From: an uncultured Lachnospiraceae bacterium
GTDB lineage: Bacteria > Bacillota > Clostridia > Lachnospirales > Lachnospiraceae
DNA: 64,000 nt
Direction: 5' to 3'
Assembly: GCA_949472775.1 (NCBI GenBank)
Contig: CASWVG010000004.1
Coordinates: forward strand, 1-64,000
Within the stretch, counting starts at the first letter, position 1, and each line of letters begins with the position of its first letter. The position numbers and the translations under genes were made by a program. The notes beneath the pieces are model-generated. The model did no database searches. It worked only from the letters and a program-made list of their open reading frames with translations, and was not told where the DNA came from. Positions 51,965 through 60,839 of this stretch are shown one piece after another.

Positions 51965-52080
51965 GATTACGGAGAATGCCGTTTTTCAGGCATTCTCCTA
52001 AGTGAAACAGTCTGCGGAGCAGACTTAGAACTTCTTAGCGAAGCAGCCTCTGCTGCTGAGCTTTAGAAGTTCTTTTCACT
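51965..52080. repeat. Structured element: predicted three-way junction plus hairpin
   Basis: An outer stem AGTGAAA/TTTCACT (about 52000-52006 with 52074-52080) encloses two inner hairpins: AGTCTGC/GCAGACT and AGAACTTCT/AGAAGTTCT (the latter capped by CAGCAG/CTGCTG-type pairing). Beside it is the hairpin GGAGAATGCC/GGCATTCTCC (51970-51998). It lies between the permease and GH31 genes of one operon. Related fragments are at 4015-4085 and 45379-45405. Confidence 0.75.
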
Positions 52081-52929
52081 TTAACCTTTGACCGCCCCGC
52101 TCGTCATACCGCTCACTATATATTTTTGCATAAAGATAAAAATTATCGCAACGGGAATTATCGTAACCACAGCAAATGCCGTCAGATAACTCCACTTCGT
52201 GCCGTACTGCCCCATAAAGTTAAAGATGCCCGCCGTGATCGGCCGCTTCTCCTGATCCAGAATAAAAGTCATCCCGTAAGCCAGATCTCCCCATGCATAC
52301 AGGAAGGAGAAGATGGCGCAGACCATGACGCCCGGCTTAGCGATGGGAATCAGAATCCTCACGAAAGCGCTGAACTTATTACATCCGTCCAGATAAGCCG
52401 CCTCCTCCAGATCCTTCGGTATGGACGCAAAATAGTTTTTCAATATCAGCACCGAGAAGGGGATGCCGATGGTGGCATCCGCCAGCACTGCCGCCACCCA
52501 GGTATTATACACATGCATATTTTTAAACATGATGAACATGGGCGTTAAGAGCACCGACACCGGCAGCATCTGCGTCACCAGAAAGGAGAGCAGCACCGCC
52601 TTTCTCGCTTTGAAATGATACTTGGCAATCCCGTAAGAGGCGGGCACCGCCAGAAGAACCGCGATGACCGTTGCCCCCATCGAAATTAAAAAGCTGTTCG
52701 CAAAGGAGCGGAACATGTTGAAATCACCCGTCTCCACCTGCGCCGCATAGGATTTCGTGTTCAGAATATGCGGATAAAAGGTTGGGGGATTCTGAAATAT
52801 TTCCTGCTCCGTCTTTAAGGACGTGATAAGCGCCCAGTACAGCGGAAACAGTAACACACACAGAAGCGCCACCGCAATCACGCTGAACAGAATATTCGTT
52901 TTCCTTGACAGTCTCTTTTCCTCATCCAT
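52081..52929 (-). CDS. CUT1 sugar ABC transporter permease, MalG type (second locus)
   Basis: This 282-residue permease has six helices and an EAA loop DGCNKFSAFVRILIPIAKPG near residue 185. The C-terminal end MQKYIVSGMTSGAVKG is typical of MalG-like subunits. It is the third transporter gene of the YesMN-controlled locus. A structured repeat separates it from the GH31 gene, which may uncouple transporter and enzyme levels. Confidence 0.92.
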   Translation of the reverse strand: MDEEKRLSRKTNILFSVIAVALLCVLLFPLYWALITSLKTEQEIFQNPPTFYPHILNTKSYAAQVETGDFNMFRSFANSFLISMGATVIAVLLAVPASYGIAKYHFKARKAVLLSFLVTQMLPVSVLLTPMFIMFKNMHVYNTWVAAVLADATIGIPFSVLILKNYFASIPKDLEEAAYLDGCNKFSAFVRILIPIAKPGVMVCAIFSFLYAWGDLAYGMTFILDQEKRPITAGIFNFMGQYGTKWSYLTAFAVVTIIPVAIIFIFMQKYIVSGMTSGAVKG

Positions 52930-52972
52930 TGTTTTCCCTCCGTATCATAGTCTCTGGTTTCCGATTCCGGTT

Positions 52973-53872
52973 TCAATCATTTTCCTCCTCTGTCGTCGCC
53001 CTGATGTAGAAAACGCCCACAAACAGCAGGATCACAAGCAGCACATTGGCCACGGCAGATCCCTTGCTGTACTTAAACATTTCAAAGGACAGCTTGTAGG
53101 AATAAGTGGACAGCATGTGTGTGGAATTTACCGGGCCGCCGCTTGTCATAACATAGACCAGATCGTACACCTTAAAGGTATAGATAAATCCCAGAATCAG
53201 TACCGATTCAATGGTCGGCTTCAAAAGCGGCAGGGTGATCCTCCAGAATGTCTGCACTTTTCCCGCGCCGTCGATAGATGCGCTCTCGTAAAGCTCCTTC
53301 GGAATGGTCGTCAGGCCGGTGGAAATCAATATCATGTTAAAGGGAATGCCGATCCACACATTGGCGCAGATCAGGGCAAACATGGCCGTTCCCGGCGTGG
53401 TCAGCCATTCGATGTTCTTTTCTATCAGATGCAAGCTTCTCAGCAGAAAATTGATGATGCCGATATCTGTGGCAAACAGCAGCTTGAACATCAGCGCGGT
53501 GACCGTGATCGGTATCATCCAGGGTACCAGAAGAATGCCGCGCACCGGCTTTGCGAAAGAAAACCGTTTGCTGAAAAAGAGCGCCAGCGCAAAGCCCACA
53601 ATGAACTGGAACACCAGGCACAAAACGGTAAAGCGCAGCGTATTCCACAGGGAAGCGGTAAATACACTGTCCTGAAAAAGCTCCAGATAATTGTCAAACA
53701 GAATAAAGTTCTTCGTGCCCCGCACCAGATTGCCCGCGTTGACATCCTGAAAACTCAAAATCAAGTTGTGGATAATCGGATATCCGACAAAAACAAGCAT
53801 ATAGAGAAAAGCGGGAAGAACGAACAGGATTCCCACGTTTTCATAGCGGAAAAACTTTTTTATCTTTGCCAT
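52973..53872 (-). CDS. CUT1 sugar ABC transporter permease, MalF type (second locus)
   Basis: This 299-residue permease has six helices and an EAA loop DGAGKVQTFWRITLPLLKPT near residue 200. The ATG follows AAGGAGG at good spacing; the frame extends eight codons upstream. The gene is separated from the binding-protein gene by an 86-bp spacer with a terminator-like hairpin (53894-53948). No ATPase is encoded in the locus. Confidence 0.92.
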   Translation of the reverse strand: MAKIKKFFRYENVGILFVLPAFLYMLVFVGYPIIHNLILSFQDVNAGNLVRGTKNFILFDNYLELFQDSVFTASLWNTLRFTVLCLVFQFIVGFALALFFSKRFSFAKPVRGILLVPWMIPITVTALMFKLLFATDIGIINFLLRSLHLIEKNIEWLTTPGTAMFALICANVWIGIPFNMILISTGLTTIPKELYESASIDGAGKVQTFWRITLPLLKPTIESVLILGFIYTFKVYDLVYVMTSGGPVNSTHMLSTYSYKLSFEMFKYSKGSAVANVLLVILLFVGVFYIRATTEEEND

Positions 53873-53893
53873 GAGGTAACCTCCTTTTTGACC

Positions 53894-53948
53894 CAAAAAA
53901 CCGCCGCCACACAGATTCTACATATGTAACACTCTGTGCGGCAGCGGT
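53894..53948 (-). terminator. Intra-operon terminator-like hairpin after the binding-protein gene
   Basis: A 15-bp stem with two mismatches pairs 53900-53914 with 53934-53948, and TTTTTT follows on the minus strand. It lies 10 bp past the stop of the solute-binding protein gene and upstream of the permeases. Partial termination would give more binding protein than permease. Confidence 0.75.
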
Positions 53949-53958
53949 CTGACATGCT

Positions 53959-55257
53959 TTATTTTACAATACCGTCAATCGTTGCCTGTGCCTGCGCCGC
54001 CGCTTCTTCGGGGGTGGCAGTTCCTGTTATGACCTGGTTAAATGCCAGGGAGATCGCGTCCGATACGCTCGGCCACTCCGCCAGAGGGCCTCTCGCCATC
54101 GCGTAATTCAGCTCCTCCACGAAAGGATAATACGGGGAGTCTTGCGCGAACTGGCTTTCGGCAATGGTCTTATCCGCCGAGATGTAACCGAACTGGTTCA
54201 TCATAAATTTGACCTTCTCCTCGCTCGTGGCAAAGGTGAGGAAATCCAGAGCGCCGTCCACATTTCCGCCGGTTACCACCGCATAGTTCTCGCCGCCGAG
54301 AGCCGATGCGTACTGCGCATCCTTCGGAATCAGCGTCACCTTCCAGTTTAAGTCCGGCGCCTCAGACTGCATGGTCGGAATCTGCCAGGGGCCGTTCACC
54401 ATCATCGCCACGTTCCCGGCAATAAACTGGTTCATCACATCGCCCTGCGTCCAGTTGATGCACTCCTTGCTCATCACACCCTCGTTGATCAGCTCCTGCA
54501 CAAAGGTCAAAGCGCGGACGCCGTTCTCATTGTTGATGTCATAGGATGTTGCCCCTGTGGACCAGAGCCAGGGCGCGAAGTTGAAAGTTCCCTCCTCATT
54601 CTGCACGCTGCAGAAGGCAAGGCCGGTCACCGCGTCTGTCGTCAGCGCCTTCGCCGTCTCCTTCAGCTCATCCCAGGTGGTGGGAACGCTGCCGCCGGCC
54701 GCAGTCAGCATATCCTCATTATAGTACAGCGCCAGACAGTTCGCACCGAAGGGCACGCCGTAAAGTTTCCCGTCTACCGTACAGGAATTTACGGTTCCTT
54801 CATAGTAATTGTCCACATCAAACTTGCCCGTCAGATCCTCGAAAATGCCCATGTCCACATAGGACGCATGATCCGGGGAATCCAGGATTGCAATATCGGG
54901 AAGTTCATCCGCAGAAGCGCCGATGGACAACTGCTTTTTGAAATCCGCAAAAGGCACATATTTTGCCGTCACTGCAAATTGATCCTGAGATCCGTTGTAT
55001 TCCTGGATGAGCTGGTCCAGCGTTGCCTGATGTCCCTCGTTCTCCCAGTAATACCAGATGGTAATCGGCTGCGCATTGCCGGCCGCGGCCGTCCCGCCGC
55101 TCTCCCCGCCTGCGCTCTCCTGTTCTGTCGAAGCCTCGTCCGCCGCAGGAGTTTTCTCCGCAGGCGCGCTCTCAGCGCCTTTTGACCCACACCCGGACAG
55201 GATGCCGGTCATCATCGCCACAGCCGTCAATAATGCCGTCAACTTTTTCTTTTTCAT
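53959..55257 (-). CDS. Sugar ABC transporter substrate-binding lipoprotein (second locus)
   Basis: This is a 432-residue lipoprotein. The lipobox is LSGC (cysteine near residue 23), followed by an acidic Ala/Glu/Gly linker and then a family 1 solute-binding fold: ITIWYYWENEGHQATLDQLIQEYNG at the start, TWDELKETAKAL, FAPWLWSTGATSYD, GNVAMMVNGPWQIP and a C-terminal GTATPEEAAAQAQATIDGIV. It captures the substrate of the YesMN/GH31 locus; α-xylosyl-containing oligosaccharides are inferred from the enzymes. GGAGGGAAC precedes the ATG. Confidence 0.92.
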   Translation of the reverse strand: MKKKKLTALLTAVAMMTGILSGCGSKGAESAPAEKTPAADEASTEQESAGGESGGTAAAGNAQPITIWYYWENEGHQATLDQLIQEYNGSQDQFAVTAKYVPFADFKKQLSIGASADELPDIAILDSPDHASYVDMGIFEDLTGKFDVDNYYEGTVNSCTVDGKLYGVPFGANCLALYYNEDMLTAAGGSVPTTWDELKETAKALTTDAVTGLAFCSVQNEEGTFNFAPWLWSTGATSYDINNENGVRALTFVQELINEGVMSKECINWTQGDVMNQFIAGNVAMMVNGPWQIPTMQSEAPDLNWKVTLIPKDAQYASALGGENYAVVTGGNVDGALDFLTFATSEEKVKFMMNQFGYISADKTIAESQFAQDSPYYPFVEELNYAMARGPLAEWPSVSDAISLAFNQVITGTATPEEAAAQAQATIDGIVK

Positions 55258-55396
55258 GTTCCCTCCATTCCGAAAACGTTCCACGCCCCCTTGCGGAGCA
55301 TTTCCGTTTTCTGTTTTGATGGGTTTATCATACCGCCTTTCTGCTCCGCTTCAAACGGGAGAAAAATGAAAAAGGATAAAATATCTAAGCTGATCT

Positions 55397-56929
55397 TTAT
55401 CGGTTGGACTTCCTGTACTCCGCAGGCGACATCCCCACGCACTCTTTAAATACTCTTGCAAAATACTTGGCGTCCGCATATCCCACTTTCTCTGCGATCT
55501 CGTACTGTTTGAGCTGGGTTCCGATCAACAGCTCCTTGGCCTTGGACAGGCGGTAATTGCGGATATAAGCGCTGAAATTCTCCCCCACTTCCCTGTGAAA
55601 CTGCGTGCCAAGATACTCCTGCGACAGATTCAGTCTGTCGGCAATCTCGCTTAAAGTGATACCGTCCGCATAAAACTCATGGATGATGCTCTGTGCCTTT
55701 TTCACCGCAAGGCTCACAGCCTCCATCCCCCTGCCTGCCATGCTCATGCGGGCAAACAGCCCTTCCATGCTCCCCTGCAGTTCTTTCTCCGTCTTAGCGC
55801 CCATAATGCGGTCCAGCAGGTTTTTCTGGTCAATCTGCTGGTATTCGATACAGCCCACCTCCTTGGCAATGTTCAGAACTGCCCACTGGAAGCGGACATA
55901 AGATTCCTTGACCGCTTTTGGCGAATACATTCTCCCATTGAGAAAATAATCGTGAAACCGCTTTGCAATCTCCCGGATTTTTCCCTCTTCTCCCGTGCAG
56001 ATCGCCGCCTTGATCTGATTCTCCAGCTCCACCGGGTAAATACAGATTTCCGTCTGCACGTCCGCAATCTGGGGATAAGATATGAGGACATCGTCTCCCA
56101 GGACAATATTCCAGTCCATGTAGGGAAGCAGGGTCTGATATCCCTCTCTGACCGCTTTGATCCCCACAACTTCAGTCATGCCATGACTGACATGCCTCTC
56201 CTGTTCCTCCCGCCTCTGAAACAGGATCTGGTTCTGATACCATCTCTCTATTTCCTGTTTGGAAGGGTAATCGTAGATCAGGGCCAGCACCGCCCGGTCA
56301 TACTCCATCTCCACCAGACAGTAGCCGACCGCCTTCTGCTCCAGAATCCGGCACATTTCCTGCCGTTTTTTCTCCCGCCCCGACTCGAAGCAGTCACCCA
56401 TATAAATCAACAGCTCGATGAAAGGCGTCGTTTCGGCAATCTGATACTTCTTTTCCAAAAACTCCTCCACATCGGCATCCAGAACGGAGACGCCGTAGAG
56501 CAGGCCGGAGACGATATGTTCCAGGCTCCCCATCGTCTCCGGCGTCCTTCTCTGCTCCTGTTCGCAGAGATTCTGTATCTTTCGGATCGTCTGCACAAAC
56601 TCCGGCACCACCACAGGTTTGATGATATAGTCGCACACGCCAAGCTTCACGGCCTGTCTGGCATAGGCAAATTCCGAGTAGGCAGTCAGCACAATCACTT
56701 TCGGAAACAGGCCGGCCTCCTGCATTTTTCCGAGCATCTCAAGCCCGTCCATGACAGGCATCTTGATATCGGTAATGACCAAATCTGGCTGGGTTTCCAT
56801 GATATGATGCAGGCCTTCCTGTCCGTTTCCCGCAACGCCCTCTATGAGGATGTCGGGAAACATCTTCTGCATCAGCCTGCACAGACCTTCTCTGATTAAA
56901 ATTTCATCTTCCACCACTACCGCTCTCAT
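55397..56929 (-). CDS. yesN: YesN-type response regulator with AraC output domain
   Basis: This 510-residue regulator has an N-terminal receiver domain (RAVVVEDEILIREGL; phospho-acceptor Asp in DLVITDIKMPVMDG near residue 55; Lys near 105 in CDYIIKPV). A long middle region follows, then a C-terminal AraC-type double helix-turn-helix (about 405-510; ITLSEIADRLNLSQEYLGTQFHREVGENFSAYI and KQYEIAEKVGYADAKYFARVFKECVGMSPAEYR). It overlaps the kinase gene by 4 bp (ATGA). It probably activates the ABC importer and glycosidase genes directly downstream. Confidence 0.93.
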   Translation of the reverse strand: MRAVVVEDEILIREGLCRLMQKMFPDILIEGVAGNGQEGLHHIMETQPDLVITDIKMPVMDGLEMLGKMQEAGLFPKVIVLTAYSEFAYARQAVKLGVCDYIIKPVVVPEFVQTIRKIQNLCEQEQRRTPETMGSLEHIVSGLLYGVSVLDADVEEFLEKKYQIAETTPFIELLIYMGDCFESGREKKRQEMCRILEQKAVGYCLVEMEYDRAVLALIYDYPSKQEIERWYQNQILFQRREEQERHVSHGMTEVVGIKAVREGYQTLLPYMDWNIVLGDDVLISYPQIADVQTEICIYPVELENQIKAAICTGEEGKIREIAKRFHDYFLNGRMYSPKAVKESYVRFQWAVLNIAKEVGCIEYQQIDQKNLLDRIMGAKTEKELQGSMEGLFARMSMAGRGMEAVSLAVKKAQSIIHEFYADGITLSEIADRLNLSQEYLGTQFHREVGENFSAYIRNYRLSKAKELLIGTQLKQYEIAEKVGYADAKYFARVFKECVGMSPAEYRKSNR

Positions 56930-58728
56930 TCTTCCCTGTCCGCTTCCTCTCTGTCAGACCCGCCAACTACAGGAATCCAGATCCGCACCGTCGTCCCCTG
57001 CCCGGTCTGACTCTCTATCTTCACTTCTGCGCTCCCGCCATAGTACATATGAATCCTTGTGATGGCATTTTCCATGCCGATATGATTTTTGTTGTCTGTC
57101 TTTCTGAAAATGCCGGCATTCATTTCCCGCACCATCTCAGCCGGCATACCGCAGCCATTGTCCTGGATCCGTATGGTAATCCGTTCCCCTTCCCGTCCCA
57201 TATCCATCTGCAGTTTGTGGGTTCCGTCTATCCCCTCAAATCCGTGCAGAATCGCGTTTTCGACAAAGGGCTGCAAAAGCAGCTTGTGAATAGGAAGCCC
57301 CATAATCTCCGGCTCCACATTGATATGACAGTCAAAGGAATTTTTCAGTTTCGTCTGCTGTAAAAAAATATACTGTTTCAGCCAGTCCGCCTCATCCTTG
57401 ATCTTTACAACCCCGTTGCTGTCGGAAATCCCATACCGCAGAATCCCTGCCAGCGCCGCTATCATATTGCTGATCTCGTACTCGTCCCTGTCAATCGCCA
57501 TCCAGTTGATCGTATCCAGCGTGTTATAAAGAAAATGCGGGTTGATCTGCGCTTCCAGCGCCGCAATCTCCGCATTTTTCTGCTTCTGCGTAGACTGCTT
57601 GAGTTTGTCCATCATGGAGTTAAACTCCTCCGCAATCACCTCAATCTCTGTGGGCCGTTTGGGATCCTTGTCCACATGGATGCCAAGCTCCCCCTTGCCC
57701 GCTTTTCTCATGGTCTCCACAACTTTGTTGATGGAACCCGTCATTTTCGTCACCTGTCTGAACATAATGGCCATCACCGTACACAGGGACAGGACGATAA
57801 TAAAAATCCGAAGCTGCTGCTGCTGACCGAGCGCCTGGATCAGTTCCTCCTGACTGGTTACCCGGACAATCTCCCAGCCTGTCCTCTCATCCCGGACCGA
57901 ATAAATAGAAAGATCCGTTTCCCCAAGCAGTCCCGTCTCCCTGGCGATCTGCTGGTAGGCTTCCCTTCTTACTGCTTCATCCGCTCCTTTTTCATAGACA
58001 GCCTGCCCCACTCTGCCGGAACTGGCACAGGAAATCAGAATCCCTTCCCTGTCCACAATAAAATTCAACCCGTTCTCCGTTGTGGAACAGATATCCTCCA
58101 ACAGTTTCTCATCAATGCTGACAAGTACAATCCCGCACCGCTTGTCCACGTCACGGTAATCGATGATGCGCCGCCCCATATGAAATAAGTAACAGGAATT
58201 GCTCCCAAATACAACTTTCTCTCCCGTTGGAATCGTGTGCGGCATGTTGTCCCCGCTGATGACACGGTATAACTCCTCCTGTGACATGGAGATGCTGTCC
58301 ATCCACGAGGTGCGTGTGGTGGCCGAGGTCAGTTGATTATAAAACACCAGTTCCCCACTGTCCGTGATGACGGAAATGAATTTTACATAATCCTTCGTAT
58401 ATACCATGCCTCTCAAAGCCCTTCGGAGCATCTGCCTGTTGCTGGCTACATCCTCCCCGGCATTGATCTTATCCACAAGCCCCACAATGTCATCGTCCGT
58501 GTATACCTGAAACAGAATGTCCGCATAGGAGTCCAGCCATACGTCCAGACTCACCCTGATCTGTTCCAGATTGGCATTTGTCATGCTCTCCACGTTCTGT
58601 CTGACCAGTTTGGATGTGTTATAGTAGGCAACGATATTCACCAGGGCGATCGGCAAAAACGACGTCACAACAAAGGCAGTTACCAGCCTTGTCCTTATGC
58701 TCTTTCTGTCAAAACTGATTTCGCGCAT
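56926..58728 (-). CDS. yesM: YesM-type sensor histidine kinase
   Basis: This 600-residue membrane kinase has a first helix (RLVTAFVVTSFLPIALVNIVAYY), an extracellular Cache-type sensor (about 40-290), a second helix near 305, HAMP, then a His_kinase domain with EINPHFLYNTLDTINWMA (phospho-His) and a HATPase domain with LLLQPFVENAILHGFEG and DNGCGMP. It works with the YesN-type regulator. Kinases of this type usually sense oligosaccharides or the state of the binding protein. It is the first gene of the locus, and GGGGAGGGAC precedes the ATG. Confidence 0.93.
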   Translation of the reverse strand: MREISFDRKSIRTRLVTAFVVTSFLPIALVNIVAYYNTSKLVRQNVESMTNANLEQIRVSLDVWLDSYADILFQVYTDDDIVGLVDKINAGEDVASNRQMLRRALRGMVYTKDYVKFISVITDSGELVFYNQLTSATTRTSWMDSISMSQEELYRVISGDNMPHTIPTGEKVVFGSNSCYLFHMGRRIIDYRDVDKRCGIVLVSIDEKLLEDICSTTENGLNFIVDREGILISCASSGRVGQAVYEKGADEAVRREAYQQIARETGLLGETDLSIYSVRDERTGWEIVRVTSQEELIQALGQQQQLRIFIIVLSLCTVMAIMFRQVTKMTGSINKVVETMRKAGKGELGIHVDKDPKRPTEIEVIAEEFNSMMDKLKQSTQKQKNAEIAALEAQINPHFLYNTLDTINWMAIDRDEYEISNMIAALAGILRYGISDSNGVVKIKDEADWLKQYIFLQQTKLKNSFDCHINVEPEIMGLPIHKLLLQPFVENAILHGFEGIDGTHKLQMDMGREGERITIRIQDNGCGMPAEMVREMNAGIFRKTDNKNHIGMENAITRIHMYYGGSAEVKIESQTGQGTTVRIWIPVVGGSDREEADREE

Positions 58729-58838
58729 GGCAGTCCCTCCCCTTTTTTATTATAAGAAGGTTTTTGCGGAAAAAAACGGGAAAAATTTAAGATAGGAGGA
58801 AAAATATAAGGGAAACAAAGAAAGAATTTCAGAAAAAG

Positions 58839-58884
58839 TAAAAAACCCGCCTGAACCGAAACGAAAATCTCCGATTCCGACGGG
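58839..58884 (-). terminator. Terminator of the L,D-transpeptidase gene
   Basis: On the minus strand CCCGTCGGAATC pairs with GGTTCAGGCGGG, with one mismatch and G-U pairs, and is followed by TTTTTT. It lies 11 bp past the stop of the gene at 58895. Confidence 0.8.
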
Positions 58885-58894
58885 TCGTTCTCTT

Positions 58895-60571
58895 TTACTG
58901 CCCCTCCTGCGAAAGCTGCTCTGTGGCTGCCTCCGGCTGAGGAGCCGCTTCAGGCTGAGGCGCTGCCTCCGGTAAAGCCGGGTTCCCTTCCGGCTGTCCT
59001 GCTCCCGGTACGGCCGGAGGGCCTTCCGGTTGTCCTGTACCCGGCATAGCCGGCGTCCCTCCCGGTGTCCCTGAAGAGGGCTCAAGCTCCGGCTCCAGTT
59101 CCATGGGTATCTCCTCCAAGGGCTCCGGCTCCGTTCCCGGCAGATGATAACAGATCACAGGGGTGTTCTTCTCCACGTAACCGTAAATTTCCTGCGCCAC
59201 CGCATAGGGCAGATTGACACAGCCGTGAGAGCCGTTTGTCATGTAGATGTTTCTGCCAAACTCAGTTCTCCATGTGGCGTCGTGCATTCCCACATTGTTG
59301 TTAAAGGGCATCCAGAAAGAGACAGGTGTGCTGTAATTTTCTCCATTTAACGTGGCGTTACGCTCCTTATAGGTAATGCCATAAATCCCCGGCGGCGTAT
59401 CGTTTCCCATACCCGGATTGCCGGACACAAAATCCGACTCCAGAACACATTCCCCATTCTGGTATAAAAACAGATGCTGGGCCGTCAGGTTAATCTCCAC
59501 ATAGGAATCCCCGTAGTCAGGCGTCTCGTAGGAAGCCGCCGTCTGTCTGTAGACAGGCACGCGCTCTCCGCCCTCGCCCCGCTCAAGCAGCCCGATCAGC
59601 TCCTGCGTCTCCTGTCCCACATCCATCCACCAGCCGTAATCGCCCAGATCAATCGTCACTTCCTGTCCATAGCTGGTCATAAACTTTCTCTTGTGAAAAA
59701 CCGTGTCATGCTTTCTCCGAAGAGAATTAACATACTCCTTGACCAGCTCCGGGTCAAGCGACACCCGCTTCCCCTTCCGCACAATCCAGCCCGCAACGGT
59801 ATCCGCATCCAAAACTTCACGTTCCTCCCCGAACGTATAGGTGATGGCAGTGTTCACGTAATTCTGCAGCTTCTCGTAAGCGGCTTTCAGTCCGGAATCC
59901 TCCGAAGTGATCGCCGGTTCCTCATAGCATCCGGCCGCCTCCAGATCCACCTGCTCCTCCAATCCGTTCAGCGCTGCCCTGACAGCCTCTATGGTCTTTT
60001 CCCGGTTCAGCCGGTTTCCCTTGGTTTCGGCTACCAGCGCAAAACCGCTTCCCGGCACATAATCCGCTATGTACGCGTCCGCCGGCTCTTTGATAAAGTC
60101 CTTCTGAAAACCGCGCAGTCCATCTATCTTTTCCAGAAGTGCCGGCTCCTCATAAAAAGGAGGCGCGTCCGTGGTGTAATCCGCATTGTGCTTCAAAAAC
60201 CACAGATAAGGGTTCTGTCCCTGCAAAACAGCCTGGAACTGCTCTGTGGAAACATAGGAGATGCCGATCTCACTTCCCAGTATTTCTTCCTCCAAAGTCG
60301 TGCCGTCAGCCTGACGCTCTATCACCCGGAGCGAATACCTGCCGATCTGCTCCTCCAGCTCAGAGATCGACATACCGGACACGTCCACTTCGTCGATCAC
60401 CGTGCCGTTTAAAAAGCAGCTCTGGTAGCGATTGAGCCCCGCCATATAAACGATCAGCAGAGCAAGGATGGTTGCCCCCGCCAGCCCGGACGCAATCAAA
60501 ATAATCCGCTTTTTCCAAGTGATCTCCCGCTTTAATTCTGTTGTTTCCTGACGCTTGAATTGTAGTTTCAT
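58895..60571 (-). CDS. Membrane-anchored L,D-transpeptidase (YkuD family)
   Basis: In this 558-residue protein a basic N-terminus and one helix (IILIASGLAGATILALLIVYMAGL, about 25-48) anchor it to the membrane. Next come PG_binding_4-type repeats (about 60-310), then the YkuD catalytic domain (about 360-480) with the active-site motif MTNGSHGCVNLP; the Cys forms the acyl-enzyme. It cross-links peptidoglycan 3-3 or attaches molecules to it. The C-terminal 70 residues are a Pro/Glu/Gly/Ala-rich repeat tail (PGTGQPEG, PGAGQPEG, PQPEA units), probably extended in the wall. It is monocistronic with its own terminator. Confidence 0.92.
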   Translation of the reverse strand: MKLQFKRQETTELKREITWKKRIILIASGLAGATILALLIVYMAGLNRYQSCFLNGTVIDEVDVSGMSISELEEQIGRYSLRVIERQADGTTLEEEILGSEIGISYVSTEQFQAVLQGQNPYLWFLKHNADYTTDAPPFYEEPALLEKIDGLRGFQKDFIKEPADAYIADYVPGSGFALVAETKGNRLNREKTIEAVRAALNGLEEQVDLEAAGCYEEPAITSEDSGLKAAYEKLQNYVNTAITYTFGEEREVLDADTVAGWIVRKGKRVSLDPELVKEYVNSLRRKHDTVFHKRKFMTSYGQEVTIDLGDYGWWMDVGQETQELIGLLERGEGGERVPVYRQTAASYETPDYGDSYVEINLTAQHLFLYQNGECVLESDFVSGNPGMGNDTPPGIYGITYKERNATLNGENYSTPVSFWMPFNNNVGMHDATWRTEFGRNIYMTNGSHGCVNLPYAVAQEIYGYVEKNTPVICYHLPGTEPEPLEEIPMELEPELEPSSGTPGGTPAMPGTGQPEGPPAVPGAGQPEGNPALPEAAPQPEAAPQPEAATEQLSQEGQ

Positions 60572-60603
60572 TGGCTCCGTTTTCCCTTAATATGATTTCT
60601 GCC

Positions 60604-60626
60604 TCTGCTTATGCGCGCAAAAAGAA
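60604..60626. repeat. Single end of the TCTGCTTATGCG repeat family
   Basis: The block CTCTGCTTATGCGCGCAAAA is identical to the right end of the 30843-31100 element. No matching left end is visible nearby. It lies just upstream of the L,D-transpeptidase gene. The remaining spacer to gltD (to 60839) shows no gene or clear terminator. Confidence 0.55.
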
Positions 60627-60839
60627 TGCTACACTTAAGTTAGTATAACATTCCTTTCAACAGATTTCACTCCTCTTTTTTATGGAAAATTGCGCAAAAA
60701 TTACATCACTGGTTACCATTCACACCCACACCAGATATTGTATGCATGATAGTTAATCGATGTGAACTGCAACAATTGACGCAGACACTTTGCGCTTGCT
60801 CCATGCAGCAGGTACATGGAGTGTTGTGGAAAGTAACCG

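Noticed and set aside
59738-59756. TTGACCAGCTCCGGGTCAA as another copy of the dispersed palindrome
   Set aside because: The spacer between TTGAC and GTCAA is 9 bp, not 7, so it does not fit the motif.
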